From Bacillus cereus ATCC 14579 (GTDB taxonomy: Bacteria > Bacillota > Bacilli > Bacillales > Bacillaceae_G), in the NCBI RefSeq assembly GCF_000007825.1, contig NC_004722.1:4934001-4998000 (forward strand): a stretch of 64,000 nucleotides of DNA, in the 5' to 3' direction. The translations under genes and the position numbers were made by a program. The notes below the pieces were generated by a model. That model was given only the letters and a program-made list of their open reading frames with translations. It did no database searches and was not told the origin of the DNA. Positions within the stretch are counted from its first letter, which is position 1. The number at the start of each line of letters is the position of its first letter. Positions 35,365 through 44,499 of the stretch are shown here, in pieces.

Positions 35365-36627
35365 CTATTCGCCTAACTTCACAAGACTGTAATTCTTCTT
35401 CCCTTTACGGATAATAATAAATCGTCCATCAAATGAATTTTCTACAGTAACATCTGTACCCACATCTGTTACTTTCTCACCATTCATAGAAATCGCTCCG
35501 TTATTAATATCTTCACGCGCTTGTCGTCTAGATGGTTCAATTCCTAAATCAACTAGCCATTCTACGATGTTTTTCGTCTCTTTTGAAGACTGAAATGTTG
35601 GCATTTCTTTAAAGCCTTGTTCAATTTCATCAGCTGTTAACGATTTAATATCTCCGCTAAATAACGCTGCTGTAATTTTCTCAGCTTGCAGGAACGCCTC
35701 TTCTCCATGAACAAACTTCGTCATTTCTTCCGCTAATACTTTTTGCGCTTCACGTTTATGAGGTTCCACTTCTACCTTCGTTGCTAATTCATCAATACGC
35801 TCTTTCGTTAAGAACGTAAAGTATTTCAAGTATTTAATTACGTCACGGTCATCTGTATTTACCCAGAACTGGTAAAATTCAAACGGTGTCGTTTTTTCAG
35901 GATCAAGCCAAACCGCACCACCCGCTGATTTACCAAACTTCGTACCGTCCGATTTTAATAATAACGGAATCGTTAATCCGAATACTTTCGCCTCATGACC
36001 CTCTAACTTACGAATTAAATCTAAACCACTCGTAATATTTCCCCATTGGTCACTACCACCAATTTGCAGTTGAACATCCTCTTTCGTGTATAAATGATGG
36101 AAGTCCATCGCTTGCAAAATTTGGTACGTGAATTCCGTGAAAGAAATACCTGTATCCAAACGGCTTGCTACAATATCCTTCGCTAACATGCTATTGATGC
36201 TAAAGTTTTTCCCGTAATCACGTAAAAACTCAATAATATTTATTTCATGTGTCCAATCATAGTTATTTACCATCTTCACTTCGCTATTTCCACCAAAATC
36301 AAATAGCTTTTTCATTTGTGCTGTTAACGCATCTACATTATGCTGAACCACTTCTAACGTTTGAAGTTGACGCTCTGATTGACGTCCACTCGGATCACCA
36401 ATTGTTCCTGTTGCCCCGCCAATTAAAATAACAGGATGATGACCAGCTAATTGGAATCTCTTCATCATCATAAACGGAATCAAATGTCCGATATGCATAC
36501 TATCACCAGTCGGATCAACTCCGCAGTATAGTGAAATCTTTTTCTCTTCTACTAGCTTACGTAAGCCTTCTTCGTCAGTCTGTTGATTAACGGCGCCGCG
36601 CCATTCTAACTCATCAATGATATTCAT
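35365..36627 (-). CDS. tyrS: Tyrosyl-tRNA synthetase
   Basis: A 420-residue class I synthetase. The HIGH motif is MHIGHLIPFM, the tyrosine-binding region is YTKEDVQLQIGGSDQWGNIT, and the KMSKS equivalent is GTKFGKS. A C-terminal S4-type RNA-binding domain starts at about residue 350 (DLGIEPSRRQAREDINNGAI). The ATG at 36627 follows AAAGGGGATG. Expression is controlled by the T-box leader directly upstream. A weak hairpin at about 35324-35357 may be its terminator. Confidence 0.95.
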   Translation of the reverse strand: MNIIDELEWRGAVNQQTDEEGLRKLVEEKKISLYCGVDPTGDSMHIGHLIPFMMMKRFQLAGHHPVILIGGATGTIGDPSGRQSERQLQTLEVVQHNVDALTAQMKKLFDFGGNSEVKMVNNYDWTHEINIIEFLRDYGKNFSINSMLAKDIVASRLDTGISFTEFTYQILQAMDFHHLYTKEDVQLQIGGSDQWGNITSGLDLIRKLEGHEAKVFGLTIPLLLKSDGTKFGKSAGGAVWLDPEKTTPFEFYQFWVNTDDRDVIKYLKYFTFLTKERIDELATKVEVEPHKREAQKVLAEEMTKFVHGEEAFLQAEKITAALFSGDIKSLTADEIEQGFKEMPTFQSSKETKNIVEWLVDLGIEPSRRQAREDINNGAISMNGEKVTDVGTDVTVENSFDGRFIIIRKGKKNYSLVKLGE

Positions 36628-36649
36628 CTTTTGTCATCCCCTTTATTTT

Positions 36650-36905
36650 TTTAAAACAAAAAATCCCTATGTCTATGACATAGGGACGATTATTCACCGT
36701 GTTACCACCCAGTTTGTATAAATAGCATAGCTACTCATACCACTCTTAGCAATAATATCGATTGCCAGTCCGCTTAGCATTACCTAAGATACTCCAGAGT
36801 GTAATTCACAAGTTTGTTTGTGCTAGGTTCCAGCAACCCCTAGCTCTCTCGTTAACAGTGACAAACTGCTACTGGGCTCTTTCAACGTATGTTATTTGTT
36901 AAATT
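36650..36905 (-). promoter_or_regulatory. T-box leader of tyrS
   Basis: The conserved T-box GGGTGGTAACACGG lies at 36697-36710 on the minus strand. The terminator CCCTATGTC-ATAG-GACATAGGG followed by a T run is at 36658-36686. A TAC within GAATTACACTC, near 36800, is a candidate Tyr specifier. Uncharged tRNA-Tyr should promote readthrough. Confidence 0.88.
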
Positions 36906-36991
36906 ATTAGCCATTATATTGAATTGAAAACAAATTGTCAACAATACCCAAATATTATTTTAAAATAATTCATATCTTCATACGTATTTCT

Positions 36992-37909
36992 TTATTCCTT
37001 ATCTTCTCCAATAATCCTTACTTCTCGCTCCAACTTCACGCCAAATTTCTCTTCAACTGTCTTTTGTACGAAGTGAATTAAATCGATGTAATCTTGTGCT
37101 GTTCCGTTATCAACATTCACCATAAACCCAGCGTGTTTTAAAGAAACTTCTACTCCACCAATTCGCTTACCTTGTAGTCCTGAGTCTTGAATTAACTTAC
37201 CAGCAAAGTTATTTGGTGGGCGCTTAAATACGCTACCACATGAAGGATATTCTAGAGGCTGTTTTGACTCACGTTTAAACGTTAAATCATCCATTTTTGC
37301 TTTAATTTCTTCATGTACACCTTCTTCAAGTTCAAATCTCGCTTCAAGAATAATGTAATGGTTGTTCGCAAATACACTCTTACGATATCCAAATTCAAAT
37401 GCTTCTTTCGTCAAAGTACGTAGCTCTCCATCACCTGTCATTACGACAGCTTCTGTTAATACAAACGAAATTTCACCGCCGTATGCACCAGCATTCATAT
37501 ATAATGCTCCGCCAACTGAACCTGGAATACCACAAGCAAACTCAAGACCCGTTAAGTTATGGTCTAAGGCAATACGTGATACGTCAATAATTGCTGCACC
37601 ACACTGTGCTACAATCGTCGTTCCTGTTACAGTAACACCTGTAATATGAATTAAACTTACTGTAATCCCGCGAATTCCACCATCTTTAATAATGACATTC
37701 GATCCATTTCCTAAAAACGTAACTGGAATATTATATTCGTTCGCATATTTGATAACTTCTTGAATTTCATCATAATTTGTAGGCGCAACAAAAACATCTG
37801 CTTTTCCGCCAACTTTAATATGCGTATGATTCTTTAACATTTCATCTTGTTTAACATGTCCTTCGGGCAATACCGTACTTAAATATTTATAAACCTCTTG
37901 CATATTCAT
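36992..37909 (-). CDS. murB: UDP-N-acetylenolpyruvoylglucosamine reductase
   Basis: A 305-residue FAD enzyme that reduces UDP-GlcNAc-enolpyruvate to UDP-MurNAc with NADPH, in peptidoglycan precursor synthesis. Seen: the PCMH-type FAD fold (TFLGNGSNVII), FACGIPGSVGGALYMNAGAYG, and the substrate-domain YPSCGSVFKRP with the catalytic Ser. These mark a type II MurB, as in other Firmicutes. The gene is monocistronic. Many B. cereus genomes carry a second murB within the mur operon; this one is separate. Confidence 0.93.
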   Translation of the reverse strand: MNMQEVYKYLSTVLPEGHVKQDEMLKNHTHIKVGGKADVFVAPTNYDEIQEVIKYANEYNIPVTFLGNGSNVIIKDGGIRGITVSLIHITGVTVTGTTIVAQCGAAIIDVSRIALDHNLTGLEFACGIPGSVGGALYMNAGAYGGEISFVLTEAVVMTGDGELRTLTKEAFEFGYRKSVFANNHYIILEARFELEEGVHEEIKAKMDDLTFKRESKQPLEYPSCGSVFKRPPNNFAGKLIQDSGLQGKRIGGVEVSLKHAGFMVNVDNGTAQDYIDLIHFVQKTVEEKFGVKLEREVRIIGEDKE

Positions 37910-38292
37910 TTTACGATTCCTCTATTTCTATATTCATTTTATCCCGTTATACGGGCCCATAATATCCCCACGTACATGAAAGAACCTAAAGTGGTGGATA
38001 CAGTGTACCCAAAATCAATTCGAGACACCTATAAACCTCTTAATTTATAAGAGGTGCCACTCATATTAAAATATATATTGCATAATAAAGCAACCCAAAT
38101 GGACTACTAAACTTGACATGTCATCAGAAAGACAACAATTTGTAAAATATGTGACTTTTTCAAAACACTATCCCTCAGTATCTTACTATACCACACAAAA
38201 AGAAAGTGGTATTTTTTTGTACTTTTTACTTTATTTACATCAATAAAAAAAGAGCACATCCGACAGAATGTGCTCTTTCTATACTCTTTATA
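37910..38292. other. Intergenic region downstream of the SET gene and upstream of murB
   Basis: About 380 bases. A hairpin CCTCTTA-ATTTA-TAAGAGG lies at 38036-38054 within a longer imperfect dyad (GAGACACC to GGTGCCACTC). The SET gene terminator is at 38244-38280. The phrase AAAGTGGTGGATACAGTGTA near 37988 is reminiscent of an insertion-sequence end, but no transposase remnant follows. Confidence 0.4.
38244..38280 (-). terminator. Terminator of the SET-domain gene
   Basis: AAAAAAAGAGCACAT and ATGTGCTCTTTCT with a short loop, directly after the stop codon. Confidence 0.8.
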
Positions 38293-38688
38293 TTACTTTT
38301 CGTTCTCTTCTTTTTCTTTATCAAACCATAACAGCTCATCGTTATCAACTTCACCATTATAATTGATTAAAATTTCTTCTCCTGCTTTTATATCCTTATA
38401 AGCATAGAAGTTAAACGTATGGTTCTCGAAGACAATATCATACGTTGCATTCGGTGTATATGAATGATTAAATAACATACCGTATCCTAAAAGGATTGCC
38501 GTATGATTGATTCCATACTCAAATGCGTAGTCAGCAAGTAATGTTTTCTCAATATGTTCATGCTGTTCATTCGGATAAGAGATAACTGGTGCTGCGTGTA
38601 TCAACTCACCTTTTTTAATATCACGAGTTGCAAATACACCTCTATTAAATTCTCCATCACTAAGTTCAGAAGTCTTAACTTCGATCAT
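38293..38688 (-). CDS. SET-domain protein
   Basis: The 131-residue protein is essentially one small SET domain. Seen: GVFATRDIKKGELIHAAPV at the N-terminus, the pseudoknot motifs FNHSYTPNATYD and AGEEILINYN, and a final acidic segment. SET domains methylate lysine; bacterial targets are mostly unknown. AGGTGA sits eight bases ahead of the ATG at 38688. No operon partner. The post-SET cysteine cluster of eukaryotic enzymes is absent. Confidence 0.85.
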   Translation of the reverse strand: MIEVKTSELSDGEFNRGVFATRDIKKGELIHAAPVISYPNEQHEHIEKTLLADYAFEYGINHTAILLGYGMLFNHSYTPNATYDIVFENHTFNFYAYKDIKAGEEILINYNGEVDNDELLWFDKEKEENEK

Positions 38689-38815
38689 ATGCGTCACCTA
38701 TTTAATTCTTTCTTTGAAGTATTTTAATTCCGCTATTAGCTGAATTTTATCTCCTTAAGCTTGGCAGAAAACGCGCAGAAAAGCAATTAAATTCCTATCA
38801 AGTATTCGTTTCAAT

Positions 38816-38846
38816 GAAAAAAGAGCACATCATTCGTGCTCTTTCC
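38816..38846 (-). terminator. Terminator of the membrane chemoreceptor gene
   Basis: AAAAAAGAGCAC and GTGCTCTTTCC around a seven-base loop, directly past the stop codon. Confidence 0.75.
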
Positions 38847-38854
38847 AAGCAATA

Positions 38855-40357
38855 TTACTTTTCTAAAATATCTTCTAACAACTTCACTTGCTCGCTAACA
38901 GTTTGTAACGTCTTCACTGACGTATCATTTCGATGTTTTTCTTCTTCCACACTCGCTAGCACTTCTTCTGTAGCTGTAGAAGTTTGCTGAATTACGTTAG
39001 AAGCATGCGTAACATCCTTTACGATATTCGTCGTTTTAACTTGGAAACTTTCTTGATGAACAACAACCTCTCGCATTACTTCATTAATCGCATCAATAAA
39101 CTTCCCTAAATCAGTTACATTTGTTAAAACGCTTGCTAACATCTCGTTACATTCTTCTTGTACTCTTTCTGACTTTTCTACTTGTACTTCTACCTTACTT
39201 GCTTGATTACTAAACTCCTTCAAAATCCCTTGAATTCTTCCCGCAGAACGATTTGATTCTTCAGCAAGCTTTAACACTTCACTCGCTACAATAGCAAAAC
39301 CTTTTCCATGCTCGCCTGCCCTCGCAGCTTCAATATTTGCATTTAAAGCTAGCAAACTCGTCTGACTTGAAATATTCGTTATTACATCTACAATTTCATT
39401 AATTTGTTTCGATTGTATCATTAAATCTCTAAATATAATTCCAGACTGTGAAACAACATCATTTAAACTTCTCATGTTAATTTCAAAATTTCTTAGAGTA
39501 TGTACACTACCTTTTGAAATTTCTAAGCTTTCATCCACACGAGCCGATGCAGTTCTTACTTGAGAGATGATTTGTTCAATATTTCCCTCCATATCATTCA
39601 ATACTTCTACCGAACGATACATCATCTCTGATTGTGATTGCGTACCAACTGCCACCTCTTCAAAGGCAAAATTAATTTCACTCATCGATTCCATCGACGT
39701 GTTCATATTTTGTCTTAAATGATTGAAATTACTATCTAGTTTTACAACTGTTTCTTCAATAAGTCTTTGCGTCTCTTCTAACTCCTGAGCTTTTCTCATT
39801 ACTTCTTGCTTCTCATCACTTAAACGAAGGAGCAGATTAGAACCGATTTTCGTGACGCCCCACATAGCGATTGTTACAATCGCTAACAAACTTGCGAAAT
39901 TAGCAGCTTCAGACGAGGCTGTATAAGCAAAAAATTGCTCCGGCCAATAGCTACAAAGGATAAATGTGATCACAACAGCTACCCCGCCAAGAATTAAAAT
40001 GAGACGCTCACTTAAGTAAATAAGTGAAACAGCTAATGTAAAATAGACCATTTGAAATACAGCCGGGCTTTCATTAAAAGCTTGTACCATAATGTAAGAC
40101 ATTGTAAGCAACATAAATGTCATGATATATTTATACGCTGATTCCATACTTTTTATAAAAGTAAACAGCGTTCCAAATGCAACGACAGAAATACCACAAA
40201 TCCAAAACGCTATTGCTCTCTCTGTAAAAATATATCCATAATACCCAATTGCGATTATCCCAAGAAAGAAACTACAAATCGTTATAAACAGTAATAAATG
40301 ATTTTTCTGTGATTCTTTCTCAAGGTTAGAAAAACAAGTCCTCTTTAACCACTCCAT
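38855..40357 (-). CDS. Methyl-accepting chemotaxis protein with a polytopic membrane N-terminus
   Basis: About 500 residues. Unlike the pair at 2305 and 4213, it has no large extracellular sensor or HAMP domain. The first 180 residues form five to six membrane segments (LLLFITICSFFLGIIAIGYYGYIF and others). A signalling coiled coil follows, with the hairpin tip SSQTSLLALNANIEAARAGEHG. It may sense a membrane-state or energy signal. AAGGTGGGG precedes the ATG at 40357. Confidence 0.88.
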   Translation of the reverse strand: MEWLKRTCFSNLEKESQKNHLLLFITICSFFLGIIAIGYYGYIFTERAIAFWICGISVVAFGTLFTFIKSMESAYKYIMTFMLLTMSYIMVQAFNESPAVFQMVYFTLAVSLIYLSERLILILGGVAVVITFILCSYWPEQFFAYTASSEAANFASLLAIVTIAMWGVTKIGSNLLLRLSDEKQEVMRKAQELEETQRLIEETVVKLDSNFNHLRQNMNTSMESMSEINFAFEEVAVGTQSQSEMMYRSVEVLNDMEGNIEQIISQVRTASARVDESLEISKGSVHTLRNFEINMRSLNDVVSQSGIIFRDLMIQSKQINEIVDVITNISSQTSLLALNANIEAARAGEHGKGFAIVASEVLKLAEESNRSAGRIQGILKEFSNQASKVEVQVEKSERVQEECNEMLASVLTNVTDLGKFIDAINEVMREVVVHQESFQVKTTNIVKDVTHASNVIQQTSTATEEVLASVEEEKHRNDTSVKTLQTVSEQVKLLEDILEK

Positions 40358-40389
40358 ATGAAGCCCCACCTTCTACTTATACATATCAA

Positions 40390-41448
40390 TTACTTCAGTT
40401 TAAATACCGCACTTACTGGGTTATGATCGCTATTTTCAAACTTTAAATCTTTCCCTTGTACATTTACAATCTCTACATTCGGTGAAACGATAAAGCCATC
40501 AATAATAGTGACGAAATTTTCACCTTCTACATATTTCTTTACATCATCTCTCACAGTCATAACAGACGGATCTACAGCCCACTTAAAGCCACCGTCCGTA
40601 AAGTCCTTCGGTAACTCTACTAACCACTCAGGGCGCTCTTTCACGAACTTCGGATCACTTAATTGAGCGTTTGAAACTAATTGATTCCAATCTCCGCCCA
40701 TTATTACGTAATCACCATTTTCATAATGCTTGTTCATATATTCTTTTAAGTACTCTACTTGCTGTTTTCTAATTTTCCCGCCTTCATCATAAGCAGACAA
40801 ATGTAAATTTACGAGTCTAACATGTTTCCCATTATTAACAGGAATTTTATATTCCACAATTGCTCGATCTAAATCAAACAAACGCTTTGGCCAAGGCTCC
40901 ATTCCAGGAAGCTGGAACCTCTTCGCTTCTTGAACAGTGTATTTAGAAAACGTACTTAATCCAGCCTCCGCATATCCCATTGGATTTATTATTGGCACTG
41001 GAACCCATTTCGTATCGTAGTTCTTGCCAAATGACGAAACATAATCAGGTAATCCTTTTTTCAAAAATTCATGTTCATTTACATCAAATGAACGAAGTGA
41101 CTTTATATCAACTTCTTGTAATAGTGCAAAATCACTATTCTCATTTTGTAAAAACGAAAGCATATTCTTTAAATTAGTTTCCGTTTGCTCTTTACTACTT
41201 GAACCAGATCCCTTTCCACCATCCATAAAGAAATCTTGATCCTTATCTAACCCAGCATATCCAATATTAAATGTTGTAACTTTAAACTCATTTCCAGTCG
41301 CTAATACGCGCTCCTTATTATTCTCCACCTTCAAGCTTATAACATCAGCAGGCTGTTCTTTAGTAAGTGTCATATACGCTAGAAATCCTCCTACAATGCC
41401 CGCTACTACTAAAACACATGTAAATACGATTTTTAAAAATTTCTTCAA
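40390..41448 (-). CDS. Membrane-anchored endonuclease/exonuclease/phosphatase-family protein
   Basis: A 352-residue protein with an N-terminal membrane anchor (IVFTCVLVVAGIVGGFLAYM). EEP-fold motifs follow: TFNIGYAG, LLQEVD (metal-binding Glu), GGDWNQL (Asp/Asn pair) and the C-terminal SDHNPV catalytic His. The extracytoplasmic domain probably cleaves phosphodiester or phosphoester bonds. The substrate is unknown; nuclease, sphingomyelinase-like and inositol-phosphatase activities all occur in the superfamily. The chemoreceptor gene follows 32 bases downstream on the same strand and may be cotranscribed. Confidence 0.87.
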   Translation of the reverse strand: MKKFLKIVFTCVLVVAGIVGGFLAYMTLTKEQPADVISLKVENNKERVLATGNEFKVTTFNIGYAGLDKDQDFFMDGGKGSGSSSKEQTETNLKNMLSFLQNENSDFALLQEVDIKSLRSFDVNEHEFLKKGLPDYVSSFGKNYDTKWVPVPIINPMGYAEAGLSTFSKYTVQEAKRFQLPGMEPWPKRLFDLDRAIVEYKIPVNNGKHVRLVNLHLSAYDEGGKIRKQQVEYLKEYMNKHYENGDYVIMGGDWNQLVSNAQLSDPKFVKERPEWLVELPKDFTDGGFKWAVDPSVMTVRDDVKKYVEGENFVTIIDGFIVSPNVEIVNVQGKDLKFENSDHNPVSAVFKLK

Positions 41449-41684
41449 ATAAATGACTCCTTTTCACGCGGATTTATTTTTCTTTATTTTCAGTCAAATA
41501 AAACAAAACGACACACATAAGAAACATTTTATCATAATTAAAACCGTATATCACTATATTTAGTTGATAAGTAATCGATCCCATTTTAATTACTTGAAAA
41601 ACCTTCAGACATCAAAAAAAGAAACGTTACACCCACCTCCTCACTGGAATTTAAACGGTATATTTAGTACACTATATGTAATAA

Positions 41685-41765
41685 TCCTAGGCGATGGAGT
41701 TCGCCATAAACGCGCTGCTTATCTTATGACTCCTACCAGTATACATACTGGTAGGAGTCTATTTT
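41685..41765 (+). promoter_or_regulatory. Fluoride riboswitch (crcB motif)
   Basis: The conserved core GGCGATGGAGTTCGCCATAA starts at 41690, followed by ACGCGCTGC and TATGACTCCT. The last element overlaps the terminator stem ACTCCTACCAGT-ACTGGTAGGAGT at 41729-41758, which ends in a T run. Fluoride binding should prevent terminator formation and switch on the two downstream fluoride channel genes. Confidence 0.92.
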
Positions 41766-41796
41766 TTTGAGCAATCTATTTAAAGAGGTGAGAAAA

Positions 41797-42201
41797 TTGA
41801 TTTATATTATCGTCGGCATTGCCGGTATATTAGGAGCTCTTTCTCGTTATTATTTAGGTCTTAATATCACCACATTTTGGCATCATTCATTTCCATTAGC
41901 AACATTACTCATTAACTTAATCGGTTGCTTCTTCTTAGCGTGGCTAACTACTTATATCGCCCGGCTAAACATCTTACCTTCAGAGGTCATCACAGGCATC
42001 GGAACTGGATTCATCGGTTCCTTTACGACTTTTTCAACATTTAGTGTAGAAACTGTGCAATTGATCAATCATTCTGAGTGGAGCATAGCCTTCTTATATG
42101 TATCATGTAGCATACTTGGTGGCCTCATTATGTCTGGCCTTGGCTATACACTTGGAGATTTCTTAATTAAGAAATCTCTTACGGAAGGTGATTACTCATG
42201 A
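41797..42201 (+). CDS. crcB1: Fluoride ion channel CrcB/Fluc, subunit 1
   Basis: A 134-residue four-helix membrane protein. Family marks: GALSRYYLG near the N-terminus, PLATLLINLIGCFFLAW, and GTGFIGSFTTFSTFSVETV with the phenylalanine-rich fluoride path. Fluc channels are dual-topology dimers that expel fluoride. The start is the TTG at 41797, after AGAGGTGAG; an in-frame TTG at 41767 lies in the terminator tail of the riboswitch. It overlaps the next gene by four bases, so the two products may form a heterodimer. Confidence 0.92.
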   Translation: MIYIIVGIAGILGALSRYYLGLNITTFWHHSFPLATLLINLIGCFFLAWLTTYIARLNILPSEVITGIGTGFIGSFTTFSTFSVETVQLINHSEWSIAFLYVSCSILGGLIMSGLGYTLGDFLIKKSLTEGDYS

Positions 42202-42554
42202 TAGAAGCCTTATTAGTCGCAACAGGAGGATTTTTCGGTGCGATTACACGATTTGCAATTAGCAATTGGTTTAAGAAAAGAAATAAAACACAATTTCCAC
42301 TTGCTACATTCCTTATTAATATAACAGGGGCGTTTTTACTTGGATATATAATCGGCAACGGAGTTACTACAGGCTGGCAACTATTATTAGGTACTGGATT
42401 TATGGGTGCATTCACTACATTTTCTACGTTTAAACTAGAAGCCGTTCAACTTCTCAATCGAAAAAATATTAGCACTTTCCTTTTATACTTAAGCGCTACG
42501 TACATAATTGGTATCCTCTTCGCATTCCTTGGAATGAAGCTAGGCGGAATATGA
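42198..42554 (+). CDS. crcB2: Fluoride ion channel CrcB/Fluc, subunit 2
   Basis: A 118-residue partner of the gene before it, with ATRLAI-type start region (GGFFGAITRFAIS), PLATFLINITGAFLLGY and GTGFMGAFTTFSTFKLEAV. Paired, overlapping crcB genes usually encode the two oppositely oriented subunits of a heterodimeric channel. Both genes lie under the fluoride riboswitch. Confidence 0.92.
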   Translation: MIEALLVATGGFFGAITRFAISNWFKKRNKTQFPLATFLINITGAFLLGYIIGNGVTTGWQLLLGTGFMGAFTTFSTFKLEAVQLLNRKNISTFLLYLSATYIIGILFAFLGMKLGGI

Positions 42555-42586
42555 AAAAAAGCGACTCTATTGAGTCGCTTTCTTTC
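42553..42586. terminator. Bidirectional terminator
   Basis: GAAAAAAAGCGACTC and GAGTCGCTTTCTTTC lie between the convergent crcB2 gene and the small protein gene. Confidence 0.85.
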
Positions 42587-42824
42587 ATAAGAAATATGTC
42601 CCGCCATATGGAATAGAAAATAAACCAGCTGGATGTACATCGTAATGTACAATTTGCATCGGAAGCTGTGAATACGGCATATACTGACTTTGCATCATTT
42701 GTGCAAAATATGCTTGTTGTTGCATTTGAATAGCTTGATTCATAGCATGAATTGTTCCCTGTGCCCCAGCCAGCGTAATAGCTGCTCCTACTTGTCTTCC
42801 ATTATAAAAATGATGGTTCATCAT
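42585..42824 (-). CDS. Small Gln/Met/Tyr-rich protein, unknown function
   Basis: A 79-residue protein with no membrane segment, rich in Gln, Met, Tyr and His (MNQAIQMQQQAYFAQMMQSQ, then PYSQLPMQIVHYDVHPAG). The composition resembles spore-coat-type proteins of bacilli, but I recognise no family. A second ATG immediately follows the first. Its stop codon lies within the terminator stem. Confidence 0.5.
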   Translation of the reverse strand: MMNHHFYNGRQVGAAITLAGAQGTIHAMNQAIQMQQQAYFAQMMQSQYMPYSQLPMQIVHYDVHPAGLFSIPYGGTYFL

Positions 42825-42903
42825 GATTCATCTCACTTATTCTTTTTCTTCCATATGGTATGTTTCTATTTCATAGTGAGTATTTTGTCCCTATTGGTAA
42901 CCC

Positions 42904-43116
42904 CTATTTATTGCCCTTTTTCAGCTTTGAAGTAATAAATCCAAATAATAATACGCCAATACCACTAAGGAACAATACATAACTTATCGGTACTAGGAAA
43001 AAGAAAGATTCTTCAAGGAATCCATCCGCTCCTACTTTACTGTTTGAAGCATGTATCGTTAAAGAAATAATCGCTAAAATCATGAAAGAAATAGCTACTG
43101 CGTATTTATTTTTCAT
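42904..43116 (-). CDS. Small two-segment membrane protein, unknown function
   Basis: A 70-residue protein with two membrane segments (AVAISFMILAIISLTIHA and FFFLVPISYVLFLSGIGVLLFGF) and a lysine-rich end. GAGGAGA precedes the ATG at 43116. A perfect 17-bp inverted repeat lies 70 bases upstream. No family recognised. Confidence 0.6.
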   Translation of the reverse strand: MKNKYAVAISFMILAIISLTIHASNSKVGADGFLEESFFFLVPISYVLFLSGIGVLLFGFITSKLKKGNK

Positions 43117-43186
43117 TTCACATTCTCCTCTACTCATGTAATTCTCCTTAGATTCTTAACATCATATTATCCAAAAAACCATTAAC

Positions 43187-43229
43187 AGTCAATAATTATT
43201 TATCGTTTAACAATAAATAATTATTGACT
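43187..43229. promoter_or_regulatory. Perfect 17-bp inverted repeat
   Basis: Arms AGTCAATAATTATTTAT and ATAAATAATTATTGACT enclose a nine-base loop. It lies between the MFS gene end and the small membrane protein gene. It could be an operator or a stable RNA hairpin; there is no T tail. Confidence 0.5.
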
Positions 43230-43240
43230 AGAATAATAAC

Positions 43241-43281
43241 AAAAAGGTTTACGAAGCATATTAAATCACTTCGCAAACCCT
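43241..43281 (-). terminator. Probable terminator of the ABC-F/MFS operon
   Basis: GGTTTACGAAG and CTTCGCAAACC form a stem with one mismatch, just past the MFS stop codon. Confidence 0.6.
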
Positions 43282-43296
43282 CTGTATTATAAATAT

Positions 43297-44499
43297 TTAC
43301 ACTTCAAACCTCTTGCTTAATACAATATACATTGCGCAAAATAGCACGAATATCCCAGCATAAATTAACAAAATCTCTACACTAAACATATCCGACAATG
43401 GCCCAAATATTATCATTCCTAGAGGAAGCGCGCATGAATTCGCAATTTGTACAAGACTGAACATCCGTCCGTGCATTGATGGTTCTACTTTCTCCTGCAA
43501 TAACACAGTAACTGGTGTATTGAAGCACGGCATCGTTATACCAATTAAAAAATTAAATACTAAATACATAATAAATATCGGTGCTATTCCGAGTCCAATC
43601 ATAAGCAGTCCATATAATGCACAAGCTAGCGCTGTTGTATGCATACGATTACGAAAACCACCCCACGCGGCAATCAATACGCCACCAGCTGCCGCACCAG
43701 CACTAAAGGTCATCTCACTAGCAGTAAGTCTCCACATTTCGGCCCCGAAAGAACGAGTTACCATTAAAGGTGTTAAAAAAGCAGCTGGACTTATTAAAAT
43801 CATGATGATAATCAATAAAACGATTAGCCTTTTAATAAATACATTTTCTTTTAAATAAGAGAATCCTTCTTTAATTCCTTGTAGATTAGATTTTTGCTTA
43901 TTCTCTGCATTCACATGTCCCTCTACTTGAATGATAAGCATAATACTAATTCCAATCATAGCCGTAATAACATCAATAAAAAATGTTGTTTCAATGCTGG
44001 CAATAGAAAGAATCGCCGCACTTGCTGCTGGAGAAAGAAACATAATTAAAGATGTAATACTGCTATTTATTCCATTTACTTTCATAAGATACTCTTTCGG
44101 AACGATTTGCGGAATTAATGCATTCACAGCTGGCGTTTGTACTCCTGTTCCAGCTGAACGAATGAGTAACACAATAAAAAGTAACCAAATACTTTTATAT
44201 CCTGTTAAAAATAAAATTGCTAAAACTAACGTCGCAATCGCTATAATTCCATCCGATAACATAATCATCTTTTTACGGTCATAACGATCAATCCAAACAC
44301 CTGCAAACAAAGATATCGCAATTTGTGGTAGAAAACCGCAAACAGTTGAAATAGTCAACATCACTCCTGATGATGTTGTAAGGGTGATATACCATATAAT
44401 CGCGTATTGCACGAGAGAGGAACCTAACAACGAAATAGTTTGAGCGGTCAAAAATAATATAATTTTCGTTTTCCAATTGTTTTCACTCATATGTTTCAC
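43297..44499 (-). CDS. MFS transporter, MefA/TetV-like
   Basis: A 400-residue major facilitator with about twelve membrane segments. Seen: QTISLLGSSLVQYAIIWYIT at the N-terminus, AGVWIDRYDRKKMIMLSDG (motif A), and FNFLIGITMPCFNTPVTVLLQEKVEP, typical of the MFS_3 macrolide-efflux-like group. Its start overlaps the ABC-F stop codon by four bases (ATGA), so translation is coupled. The pairing of an ABC-F ribosome protection factor with a Mef-type pump recalls mef-msr(D) operons and suggests antibiotic resistance. Confidence 0.88.
   Translation of the reverse strand: MKHMSENNWKTKIILFLTAQTISLLGSSLVQYAIIWYITLTTSSGVMLTISTVCGFLPQIAISLFAGVWIDRYDRKKMIMLSDGIIAIATLVLAILFLTGYKSIWLLFIVLLIRSAGTGVQTPAVNALIPQIVPKEYLMKVNGINSSITSLIMFLSPAASAAILSIASIETTFFIDVITAMIGISIMLIIQVEGHVNAENKQKSNLQGIKEGFSYLKENVFIKRLIVLLIIIMILISPAAFLTPLMVTRSFGAEMWRLTASEMTFSAGAAAGGVLIAAWGGFRNRMHTTALACALYGLLMIGLGIAPIFIMYLVFNFLIGITMPCFNTPVTVLLQEKVEPSMHGRMFSLVQIANSCALPLGMIIFGPLSDMFSVEILLIYAGIFVLFCAMYIVLSKRFEV

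Noticed and set aside
37980..38060. Possible insertion-sequence end in the murB upstream region
   Set aside because: There is a suggestive phrase and a hairpin but no transposase remnant, paired terminal repeat or target duplication.
41564..41770. A 68-codon plus-strand frame across the fluoride riboswitch
   Set aside because: It lies over the conserved riboswitch and its terminator and has no ribosome binding site.
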